From Methylobacillus flagellatus_A (GTDB lineage Bacteria; Pseudomonadota; Gammaproteobacteria; Burkholderiales; Methylophilaceae): a stretch of DNA of 64,000 nt. The stretch is taken from the NCBI RefSeq assembly GCF_031344055.1, contig NZ_JADBEN010000002.1. One strand, 5' to 3'. The notes beneath the pieces are model-generated. The model did not search any database and was not told where the DNA came from. It saw nothing but the letters and a program-made list of their open reading frames with translations. Shown here in pieces: positions 9,284 to 16,112 of the stretch (its first letter is position 1; each line of letters begins with the position of its first letter). The position numbers and the translations under genes were made by a program.

Positions 9284-10255
9284 ATGTTGATAGGCAAGCC
9301 ATCCGATATCGTAGCTTCCGAGATTACCCCCGCCCGCCTGTTCAGACAGAGGCGCGAACTCATCAAGGCCGCGGGCCTGGGCACCATGATGGCGTTGGGC
9401 GGCTGGAGCAGTCTCGGTTTTGCAGCACAGGAAAAGGGTCAAGGACGCCGACCTGCCATCAAGAGCTACAAGAAAACCGCCTACGGACAGGAAGAAAAGC
9501 TGACTTCCTACCGGGACATCACCACATACAATAATTTTTACGAATTCGGCACCAGCAAGGAGCAGCCGGCAGAAAACGCCGGCCAGCTCAAGACTTCGCC
9601 CTGGACTATTTCAATCGAGGGAGAAATCCTCAAGCCGCGCAAATTGGGAATAGAGGAACTCATGAAGCTTGCTCCCCTGGAAGAGCGTATCTACCGCATG
9701 CGTTGCGTGGAGGGCTGGTCGATGGTAATCCCTTGGGTGGGCATACCGCTTGCGCGCTTGGTCAGCCTGGCTCAGCCTACCGCTAATGCGAAATTCATCG
9801 AATTCATTTCTCTGGCCGATGAGGCCGTCATGCCCGGCGTACGCGCCCCGATCCTTGATTGGCCTTACCTTGAAGCCCTGCGCCTGGACGAAGCCATGCA
9901 TGAGCTTGCCATTCTCGCCGTCGGGTTGTACGGAGAAGTGCTTCCCGCTCAAAACGGGGCCCCGGTCCGCCTGGTTGTCCCGTGGAAATACGGTTTCAAG
10001 GGAGGCAAGTCCATCGTGCGCATCAGGTTCGTGGAAAAGATGCCGCAAACCACCTGGATGCGCGCAGCGCCAAGGGAATACGGCTTCTATGCCAACGTGA
10101 ATCCCAGTGTCGACCATCCGCGTTGGTCGCAGGCCAATGAGCGCCGTATCGGCAGCAACCTGTTCACGAAACGGATACCGACGCTGATGTTCAACGGCTA
10201 TGCCGAACAGGTTGCCCATCTGTACAGCGGTATGGATCTGCGCAAGCATTTCTAG
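9284..10255 (+). CDS. msrP: MsrP (YedY), periplasmic methionine-sulfoxide reductase catalytic subunit
   Basis: Molybdopterin enzyme that repairs oxidised methionines of envelope proteins. The precursor of 323 aa has a Tat signal with twin arginine (RQRRELIKAAG) ending in GFAAQ. The molybdenum-ligating cysteine lies in RIYRMRCVEGWSM, and the family blocks YNNFYEFG, QNGAPVRLVVPWKYGFKG, YGFYANVNP and DHPRWSQA are all present, closely matching E. coli MsrP. I chose the ATG at 9284 over one nine codons upstream because it places the Tat motif at a normal distance and follows a purine-rich GAAAGG. The heme partner msrQ follows after 19 bp. Confidence 0.94.
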   Translation: MLIGKPSDIVASEITPARLFRQRRELIKAAGLGTMMALGGWSSLGFAAQEKGQGRRPAIKSYKKTAYGQEEKLTSYRDITTYNNFYEFGTSKEQPAENAGQLKTSPWTISIEGEILKPRKLGIEELMKLAPLEERIYRMRCVEGWSMVIPWVGIPLARLVSLAQPTANAKFIEFISLADEAVMPGVRAPILDWPYLEALRLDEAMHELAILAVGLYGEVLPAQNGAPVRLVVPWKYGFKGGKSIVRIRFVEKMPQTTWMRAAPREYGFYANVNPSVDHPRWSQANERRIGSNLFTKRIPTLMFNGYAEQVAHLYSGMDLRKHF

Positions 10256-10274
10256 GCATGGTTCCTGTTTAAGC

Positions 10275-10898
10275 ATGGCTCCTGGCAAAACCGCCGTCGC
10301 TTGGATCAAGCGCAGCATATTCATCTTGGCATTGCTGCCTCTGGCGAGGTTGTTATGGCTGGGATTCACGGACCGGCTGGGCGCAAACCCGGTTGAGTTC
10401 ATCGAACACTCCACGGGAACATGGGCCTTGGTCGGCCTATTGCTCAGCCTTGCGGTCACTCCGTTGCGCCTGTTGTCGGGCTGGGGATGGCTGCTCTCCT
10501 TGCGCCGCATGCTCGGGTTGTTCATGTTCTTCTACGCCTGCCTGCATTTCATGGCTTATCTGTGGCTGGACCATTGGTTCGACTGGCCAGAGATAGCCAA
10601 GGACATTCTCAAGCATCCCTATGTGCTGGTTGGTTTCCTTGCCTTGATATTGAGTGTTCCGCTTGCCGCGACATCCAACGACGCCATGATGCGCAAGCTG
10701 GGAAAACGCTGGAAAACATTGCATGCCCTCAATTACCCGGTTGCCGTCCTGGCGGTATTGCATTACCTCTGGCTGGTCAAGCAGGATATTTCCCAACCCG
10801 TGACGTATGCGTTGATTTTGCTGGGCTTGTTATCAATTCGGATAGCTTATAGGCTGAGGAATAAATTTAAATTAATTAATAATCAATCAACTAGATAA
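10275..10898 (+). CDS. msrQ: MsrQ (YedZ), heme b membrane subunit of the MsrPQ system
   Basis: Integral membrane cytochrome b that passes electrons from the quinone pool or flavin to MsrP. The 207-aa protein has six predicted hydrophobic helices. It carries the conserved histidines of the ferric-reductase-like domain, in YACLHFMAYLWLDHW and in KTLHALNYPVAVLAVLHYLW. The ATG at 10275 lies 19 bp after msrP and gives an N-terminus just before the first helix. No strong Shine-Dalgarno is visible, so translation may be coupled to msrP. Confidence 0.92.
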   Translation: MAPGKTAVAWIKRSIFILALLPLARLLWLGFTDRLGANPVEFIEHSTGTWALVGLLLSLAVTPLRLLSGWGWLLSLRRMLGLFMFFYACLHFMAYLWLDHWFDWPEIAKDILKHPYVLVGFLALILSVPLAATSNDAMMRKLGKRWKTLHALNYPVAVLAVLHYLWLVKQDISQPVTYALILLGLLSIRIAYRLRNKFKLINNQSTR

Positions 10899-11009
10899 TT
10901 ATCCTATCGTTCAATGTTAAGTGAAAAGGGTTATTTGTTTGCGGCCAATCCGCATTTACGAGAAAATACCCGACCTATCCTGGACGGCCGGGCATTACCG
11001 CTCTGGTTC

Positions 11010-11049
11010 AAAAGGCCTTGCTCATAGAAAACCTGTTCAAGGCCTTTTT
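11010..11049. terminator. Probable rho-independent terminator after msrQ, sharing its right arm with repeat copy 1
   Basis: A perfect 11-bp inverted repeat: AAAAGGCCTTG at 11010-11020 and its complement at 11038-11048, separated by 17 bases, with T-rich sequence on the right and A-rich on the left. It could stop transcription in both directions. The right arm is the left terminal repeat of the MITE-like copy 1, so the hairpin may be a by-product of that element. Confidence 0.5.
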
Positions 11050-11309
11050 ATAAGTACGCATGGCTCTAGGACGCGTCCGGTCAAGGCGTAGTCCGCAGGT
11101 ATGCTCATTGCCTTGCCAAGGACTGCAACACAGAGCGGACGCGTGTTGGAGCCATGCCCTTCGGGTTGTCTCGGTAGCGCAGCCGCTGTGGCGTTGCAAA
11201 TCCTCGCCGTGCAATGAGCACGTTGACAATCCGCATACGCGTGGTTTGCGCCTTGCTTGGCTGCCTTGACAGGTCAACGTATCTCAAAAAAGGCCTTGAA
11301 CAGGTTCTA
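11027..11309. repeat. MITE-like palindromic repeat, copy 1
   Basis: About 283 bp with terminal inverted repeats: AACCTGTTCAAGGCCTTTTT at the left, and AAAAAAGGCCTTGAACAGGTT at the right minus one base. The interior is also imperfectly palindromic: the left-arm CAAGGCGTAGTCCGCAGG faces CGTGGTTTGCGCCTTG at the right, and GGACTGCAACAC faces GCGTTGCAAATCCTC. Clearly homologous copies lie at 18.56 and 41.72 kb. Open frames inside are conserved only because the DNA is. It carries no transposase, so it is either a non-autonomous mobile element or a structured intergenic repeat. Confidence 0.85.
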
Positions 11310-11341
11310 GGGTCATCAATAAATAAACAAGGAGTGTGCTT

Positions 11342-12013
11342 ATGCAACAGCAGATTGATATTTTTCTCACATCACTCAATGAATTCTGGAGTCAGGTAGC
11401 CTATTTCTTTCCCAAGCTGCTGGCGGTGATCGTCATCCTGGCCTTCGGCTGGGTTTGTGCCAAGGTGGCATGCCTGGGCGTCAAGCGCATCCTCGAGCTG
11501 GCCCAATTCGACAAGTTTGCCGATCGCTCCGGCCTGGAAGCGTTTCTCAAGCATGGCGATTTCGACCTGACCCTGAGCGGCGTCATCAGCCAAGTGATCT
11601 ATTGGCTTGTGATCCTGTTGTTCGTCATCACTGGAGCCAATACGCTCGGACTCACCGAAGTCGCCCACATGCTGAACAACTTGGCAAACTACCTGCCCAA
11701 GATCATTGTCGCCATCCTGGTATTGATTTTCGGTACCTTGCTGGCACGGTTCGTCAACCGCCTGGTATTCGCATGGTTGCATGGCATGAAATATGACGGC
11801 GCGCTCAAGATCAGCACCACCGTCGAGTATGGCATCCAGATATTCGCCTTGTTCGTTGCCCTGGAACAACTTGATATCGGTACACAGTTATTGACTGCAT
11901 TGTTTGTGATCGTGTTCGGCGCTATCTTCCTTGCGCTTGCCATCGCGTTCGGCCTGGGAGGGAAGGACAGGGCCGCGCGCCTGATCGAGGAAATGCAATC
12001 CAAGCGTAAATAA
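11342..12013 (+). CDS. Conserved TM-helix protein related to MscS-type channels (PF05552-like)
   Basis: 223-aa integral membrane protein with about five hydrophobic helices. It has two copies of the conserved TM-helix motif seen in CmpX-like proteins (FPKLLAVIVILAFGWVCAKV near residue 25 and LPKIIVAILVLIFGTLLARF near 120), ending in AFGLGGKDRAARLIEE. It lacks the beta domain of true MscS channels, so it is a channel-like membrane protein of uncertain function. The ATG at 11342 is preceded by AAGGAG at 7 bases; an in-frame GTG six bases upstream lies too close to that site. Repeat copy 1 lies immediately upstream. Confidence 0.8.
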   Translation: MQQQIDIFLTSLNEFWSQVAYFFPKLLAVIVILAFGWVCAKVACLGVKRILELAQFDKFADRSGLEAFLKHGDFDLTLSGVISQVIYWLVILLFVITGANTLGLTEVAHMLNNLANYLPKIIVAILVLIFGTLLARFVNRLVFAWLHGMKYDGALKISTTVEYGIQIFALFVALEQLDIGTQLLTALFVIVFGAIFLALAIAFGLGGKDRAARLIEEMQSKRK

Positions 12014-12039
12014 CGCACGCTTGCTTGTTGCAGCTTCTC

Positions 12040-12059
12040 AGGGCCGCTTTTGCGGCCCT
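12040..12059. terminator. Hairpin after the TM-helix gene, possible weak terminator
   Basis: AGGGCCGC and its complement flank a TTTT loop. No T-run follows on the plus strand, so termination would be weak; it may instead be an RNA-stabilising hairpin. Confidence 0.35.
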
Positions 12060-12176
12060 GGGCGTTTCCAGCTGTAGGAAACTGCCTACATCATAATCAG
12101 CCATTACTTATCCGCTGGGCTGCATTGTTGTTTTAGCATGCAATGGCAGTCAGTTAGTTATTTTTGGGAGAATGAT

Positions 12177-12380
12177 ATGGCACTTGGTACGGTTAAGTGG
12201 TTTAACGATGCAAAAGGTTTCGGGTTTATTTCCCCGGACGAAGGCGGCGACGATTTGTTCGCGCATTTTTCCGAAATTCAGGCGAACGGATATAAGAGCC
12301 TGAAGGAAAATGACAGGGTGCAATTCGAAGTGACTCAGACAGCGAAAGGTAAGCAGGCTTCCAATATCCAAAAGGCCTGA
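12177..12380 (+). CDS. cspA: Cold-shock domain protein, CspA family
   Basis: 67-aa single cold-shock domain, an RNA/ssDNA chaperone. RNP1 is KGFGFI and RNP2 is DLFAHFS, preceded by the standard MALGTVKWFNDA start. A GGGAG precedes the ATG, with a further in-frame ATG upstream that gives no homologous sequence. A strong terminator follows at 12400. Whether it is cold-inducible cannot be told; the 160-bp leader to the previous gene leaves room for the long 5' UTR typical of this family. Confidence 0.95.
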   Translation: MALGTVKWFNDAKGFGFISPDEGGDDLFAHFSEIQANGYKSLKENDRVQFEVTQTAKGKQASNIQKA

Positions 12381-12399
12381 TATCCAGACATCTAGATAA

Positions 12400-12426
12400 G
12401 GGCCGGTCCAGATCGGCCCTTTGTTT
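12400..12426 (+). terminator. Rho-independent terminator of the cold-shock gene
   Basis: GGGCCG and CGGCCC arms around an 8-base loop, followed by TTTGTTTT. Confidence 0.85.
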
Positions 12427-12721
12427 TAATCGCTATATTCTCAAGCTCCATCCCATCCCGTGACATGCCTAAGCAGTCTTGCCACGCCCGATTGTCCCGC
12501 TTTTTTCCTGACATTATGTTTTATAGTCACCTATGCTAGAATCTCTAGCTAATATTCATGTCCAATTCTTACCCAGCAATGGATAAGATTGCAGCGAATG
12601 CTGGCGTAAAACTGGAGTTATGGTTTTGCAATTTTTTAATTTTCAATAAGTTGGCTCGCGCGACCGCTGTATTGTCGGCATGGTGCGCCAGGCCAAACAA
12701 CTCGATTTAAGGAACACAGCA
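12427..12721 (+). other. Intergenic region upstream of tig
   Basis: About 295 bp between the cold-shock terminator and trigger factor. It should contain the promoter of the tig-clpP-clpX unit. A 50-codon open frame from an ATG near 12558 lacks a ribosome site and is not called. Nothing else recognisable. Confidence 0.5.
12508..12537 (+). promoter_or_regulatory. Candidate sigma-70 promoter for tig-clpP-clpX
   Basis: CTGACA at 12508-12513 and TATGCT at 12532-12537 with an 18-bp spacer. Both hexamers match the consensus at four or five of six positions. It lies about 185 bp upstream of tig. An alternative minus-10, TAGAAT, sits four bases further right. Assigned by eye only. Confidence 0.35.
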
Positions 12722-14026
12722 ATGCAAGCAACCGTTGAGACCATCAGCAATCTTGAGCGCAGGATGACGGTTTCCGTACCAGTACAGCCGCTGGAATCAG
12801 AAGTAAATGAGCGTATCAACCGCTTGGCTCGTACTGCCAAGCTGCCGGGCTTCCGCCCGGGCAAGGTGCCATTGAATATTGTGCGTCAACAATACGGTGC
12901 GCAAGTGCGCAACGAAGTGCTTTCCGATGCGGTAGAGCGCAGCTTCAACGATGCTGTCGAGCAAAACAAGCTACGCGTGGCCGGATACCCCAACATCGAG
13001 CACAAGCCTTATGCCGAGGCAGATCAACAGATCGAGTACATCGCGACTTTTGAAGTTTTCCCCGAAGTGAAGATAGGCGACCTCTCCAAGGTGAAGATCG
13101 AGCGTCCTGCGCTCGAAGTGGGCGAAGCCGAAGTCAAGAAAACCATAGACGTATTGCTGCGCCAGCGCGCCACATTCGAGCCAGTCAAGCGCGCCTCCAA
13201 AAAAGGCGACAAGATCAACATCAGCCTGATCGCCTCCATTGACGGCCAGGAAGTAGAGCGTACCGATGAGAACGGCCTCGACCTGGTCATCGGCGAAGGC
13301 GGACGATTCCCGGCATTCGAGAGCGAACTGTCCGGCAACAAGGCAGGCAGCAACAAGGTATTTGAAATTGCCTATCCGGAAGACCATAGGCCCGAGCAAC
13401 TCGCAGGCAAAACCGTCAGTTACGATGTCACCTTCAATTCGGTCGAACAGGCGAAATTGCCTGAATTCGATGCCGACTTCGCCCGCAGTCTGGGCGTGGA
13501 AGATGGCGACGTGGAAAAGATGCGCGAGGAAATCACCGCCAGCCTGAAGCAGGAAGTGGAAAAGCGCGTGCGCGCCAAGCTCAAGGAGCAGGCATTTCAG
13601 GCCCTGCTGGAGAGCACTGCGCTGGAAGTACCCAAGACATTCGTCAATGCGGAAATCGGCCGCCTGATCCAGAGCACGCAAAACAACCTCAAGCAGCGCG
13701 GCGTCGACCTGGCCAACGTCAACCTCGAGCCTGCATTGTTTGAAGAGCAAGCCAAGCGCAATGCAAGCCTGCGCCTCATCCTTTCCGAGCTGGTCAACAG
13801 AGAGAACCTGCAGGCGAATGCCGACCAGGTCCGCAACATGGTCAATGTCTTCGCGCAAAGCTTCGAGCGTCCTGACGACGTAGTGACCTGGTACTACGCC
13901 GATACCAAGCGCCTGGACGAACCCGCAGCGCTGGCCACTGAAGACAATGTGGTGGAATGGGTGTTGAAGTCCGCCAAAGTCACAGACAAGAAAGTCAAGT
14001 TCGACGACCTGATGGGAAATAGCTAA
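12722..14026 (+). CDS. tig: Trigger factor, ribosome-associated chaperone and prolyl isomerase
   Basis: Folds nascent chains at the ribosome exit tunnel. The 434-aa protein has the ribosome-binding signature LPGFRPGKVP at about residues 43-52, a central FKBP-type domain (KKGDKINISLIASIDG... through DVTFNSV, about 160-245) and the helical C-terminal chaperone arms. Length is normal. The ATG at 12722 follows AAGGA at a good distance; an upstream in-frame start would add 14 non-homologous residues. The stop overlaps the clpP start (TAATG), giving a tig-clpP-clpX operon, the usual arrangement in Proteobacteria. Confidence 0.96.
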   Translation: MQATVETISNLERRMTVSVPVQPLESEVNERINRLARTAKLPGFRPGKVPLNIVRQQYGAQVRNEVLSDAVERSFNDAVEQNKLRVAGYPNIEHKPYAEADQQIEYIATFEVFPEVKIGDLSKVKIERPALEVGEAEVKKTIDVLLRQRATFEPVKRASKKGDKINISLIASIDGQEVERTDENGLDLVIGEGGRFPAFESELSGNKAGSNKVFEIAYPEDHRPEQLAGKTVSYDVTFNSVEQAKLPEFDADFARSLGVEDGDVEKMREEITASLKQEVEKRVRAKLKEQAFQALLESTALEVPKTFVNAEIGRLIQSTQNNLKQRGVDLANVNLEPALFEEQAKRNASLRLILSELVNRENLQANADQVRNMVNVFAQSFERPDDVVTWYYADTKRLDEPAALATEDNVVEWVLKSAKVTDKKVKFDDLMGNS

Positions 14027-14667
14027 TGATTCATTATCCTGCAACTGCGCAGAGCCAGTTTGAGGCACAAGGCCTGGGGTATATCCCCATGGTCATCGAG
14101 CAGAGCGGCCGCGGCGAGCGCTCCTATGACATTTATTCCCGCCTGCTCAAGGAGCGCATCATTTTCCTGGTTGGCCCGGTCAATGATGCCACCGCCAATC
14201 TGGTGGTCGCCCAGCTTTTGTTCCTGGAAGCGGAAAACCCGGACAAGGATATCTACTTCTATATCAATTCCCCAGGCGGCTCGGTAACGGCAGGCATGGG
14301 CATTTATGACACCATGCAGTTCATCAAGCCGGATGTCAGCACCTTGTGCGTAGGCCAGGCGGCCAGCATGGGCGCCTTGTTGTTGGCGGCAGGCGCGCAG
14401 GGCAAGCGCTTCTGCCTGCCCAATTCGCGCGTCATGATTCACCAGCCGCTGGGCGGCTTCCAGGGCCAGGCGTCCGATATCGAGATCCATGCCAAGGAAA
14501 TCCTGTTCCTGCGCGAGAAGCTCAACTATATCCTGGCCAGCCACACGGGCCAGCCTGTCGAGAAAATCGCCCAGGATACCGACCGCGACAATTTCATGAG
14601 CGCCGAGCAATCGGTGGCGTACGGCTTGGTGGATAAGTTGATTGCCAGCCGGGCAGATGCTGCATAA
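14026..14667 (+). CDS. clpP: ATP-dependent Clp protease proteolytic subunit ClpP
   Basis: Serine protease that forms the barrel of ClpXP. 213 aa with the complete catalytic triad visible: Ser114 in GQAASMGALLL, His139 in VMIHQPLGG and Asp188 in DTDRDNFMS. Hydrophobic contact residues such as YSRLLKERIIFLVG near the N-terminus are typical. It starts inside the tig stop codon (TAATG) and is followed after 39 bp by its unfoldase clpX. Confidence 0.97.
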   Translation: MIHYPATAQSQFEAQGLGYIPMVIEQSGRGERSYDIYSRLLKERIIFLVGPVNDATANLVVAQLLFLEAENPDKDIYFYINSPGGSVTAGMGIYDTMQFIKPDVSTLCVGQAASMGALLLAAGAQGKRFCLPNSRVMIHQPLGGFQGQASDIEIHAKEILFLREKLNYILASHTGQPVEKIAQDTDRDNFMSAEQSVAYGLVDKLIASRADAA

Positions 14668-14706
14668 CATAGTAGGCAAACTTTAGTTTATTTTTAGGAT
14701 AGTTTG

Positions 14707-15972
14707 ATGACGACAAAAGCCGAGGGCGAAAAGTTACTTTATTGCTCGTTTTGCGGCAAAAGCCAGCACGAAGTGCGCAAGCTGATCGCCGGCCCGTCCG
14801 TTTTTATCTGCGATGAGTGCGTTGACTTGTGCAACGATATCATTCGTGAAGAAATTCAGGATGAAGATGGCCTCAAGCCGAAGAGCGGCAAATTGCCGAC
14901 TCCTAAGGAAATTTGCGCCATTCTCGACCAGTACGTGATTGGGCAGACGCAGGCCAAGAAAAACCTGTCGGTGGCAGTCTACAATCACTACAAGCGCCTG
15001 GAGCAGGGCGGCCAGAAGGATGACGTCGAGATCGCCAAGAGCAATATCCTGGTGATCGGGCCCACGGGTTCGGGCAAGACCTTGCTGGCGCAAACCTTGG
15101 CGCGTTTGCTGGATGTGCCTTTCGTCATGGCCGATGCCACTACGCTGACTGAGGCCGGCTATGTCGGCGAAGATGTCGAGAACATCATGCAGAAGCTGCT
15201 GCAGAAGTGCGATTACGACGTAGAGAAAGCACAGCGCGGCATCGTATACATTGATGAAATCGACAAGATCTCGCGCAAGTCCGACAATCCGTCCATTACC
15301 CGCGACGTATCGGGCGAGGGCGTGCAGCAGGCCTTGCTCAAGCTGATCGAGGGCACGGTGGCCTCGGTGCCGCCGCAGGGTGGCCGCAAGCATCCCAACC
15401 AGGAGTTCGTCCAGCTCGACACCACCAACATCCTGTTTATCTGCGGCGGGGCATTCGACGGCCTGGACAAGGTCATCCGCCGCCGTTCCGAGAAGGGCGG
15501 CATCGGCTTCGGTGCGGAAGTGAAGAGCAAGGAAGATGCGCGCGCAATCGGCGAGGTATTGAGGGATGTCGAGCCCGAGGACCTGATCAAGTTTGGCCTG
15601 ATTCCGGAATTCGTGGGCCGTCTGCCTGCCGTCGCCACGCTGGAGTCCCTGGACGAGGCCGCTTTGGTCACGATCCTGGTCGAACCCAAGAATGCCTTGA
15701 CCAAGCAATACACCAAGCTCTTCAAGATGGAAGGCGTTGATCTCGAGTTCCGGGAAGCAGCGCTCCACCTGATCGCGAAGAAAGCGCTGGAACGCAAGAC
15801 GGGTGCTCGTGGTCTACGTTCTATCATGGAGCATGCCTTGCTGGAAATCATGTACGATCTGCCCTCCATTCCCAACCTGCGCAAGGTAGTCGTGGACGAA
15901 GGCGTGATCAAGGGTGATTCCCCGCCTATCCTGATTTATGCAGACGAGCCCAGGCTAGAGACTGCAAGTTAA
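14707..15972 (+). CDS. clpX: ATP-dependent Clp protease ATP-binding subunit ClpX
   Basis: AAA+ unfoldase partner of ClpP. 421 aa with an N-terminal treble-clef zinc finger (CSFCGKS and CDECVDLC), Walker A GPTGSGKT near residue 119, Walker B IVYIDEIDKI near 182, the pore motif GYVGEDVE and the ClpP-docking IGF-type loop (GGIGFGAEV). AGGA at 14696 fits the ATG at 14707; a TTG three bases earlier is too close. A terminator follows directly. Confidence 0.97.
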   Translation: MTTKAEGEKLLYCSFCGKSQHEVRKLIAGPSVFICDECVDLCNDIIREEIQDEDGLKPKSGKLPTPKEICAILDQYVIGQTQAKKNLSVAVYNHYKRLEQGGQKDDVEIAKSNILVIGPTGSGKTLLAQTLARLLDVPFVMADATTLTEAGYVGEDVENIMQKLLQKCDYDVEKAQRGIVYIDEIDKISRKSDNPSITRDVSGEGVQQALLKLIEGTVASVPPQGGRKHPNQEFVQLDTTNILFICGGAFDGLDKVIRRRSEKGGIGFGAEVKSKEDARAIGEVLRDVEPEDLIKFGLIPEFVGRLPAVATLESLDEAALVTILVEPKNALTKQYTKLFKMEGVDLEFREAALHLIAKKALERKTGARGLRSIMEHALLEIMYDLPSIPNLRKVVVDEGVIKGDSPPILIYADEPRLETAS

Positions 15973-15981
15973 ACTCGGATC

Positions 15982-16006
15982 AAAAGGCTGCTCTGCAGCC
16001 TTTTTT
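15982..16006 (+). terminator. Rho-independent terminator of tig-clpP-clpX
   Basis: AAAGGCTGC / GCAGCCTTT hairpin with a 3-base loop and a T-run, 10 bp after the clpX stop. Confidence 0.9.
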
Positions 16007-16029
16007 ATGTGAAAATCCAAGCACGGGCA

Positions 16030-16055
16030 CTTGAAGTGACGGTGCTTGTCCCCAT
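16030..16055 (+). promoter_or_regulatory. Sigma-32 (RpoH) heat-shock promoter of lon
   Basis: CTTGAA at 16030-16035 and CCCCAT at 16050-16055 with a 14-bp spacer match the known sigma-32 pattern. It lies about 58 bp upstream of the lon start, where heat-shock control of lon is established in other Proteobacteria. Confidence 0.7.
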
Positions 16056-16112
16056 TGATGTATAAAGCGGTCGGCATGTTGCCTTGCTGCTGACAACATT
16101 GAAAGTTTCCTC

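Noticed and set aside
11008..11399. Open frames inside repeat copies 1, 2 and 3 (for example SRRSPQV-type peptides in two copies).
   Set aside because: The peptide similarity follows from DNA similarity of a palindromic repeat; frames differ in length between copies and lack ribosome sites.
12557..12709. 50-codon frame upstream of tig.
   Set aside because: No ribosome site; the region is better explained as the tig promoter and leader.
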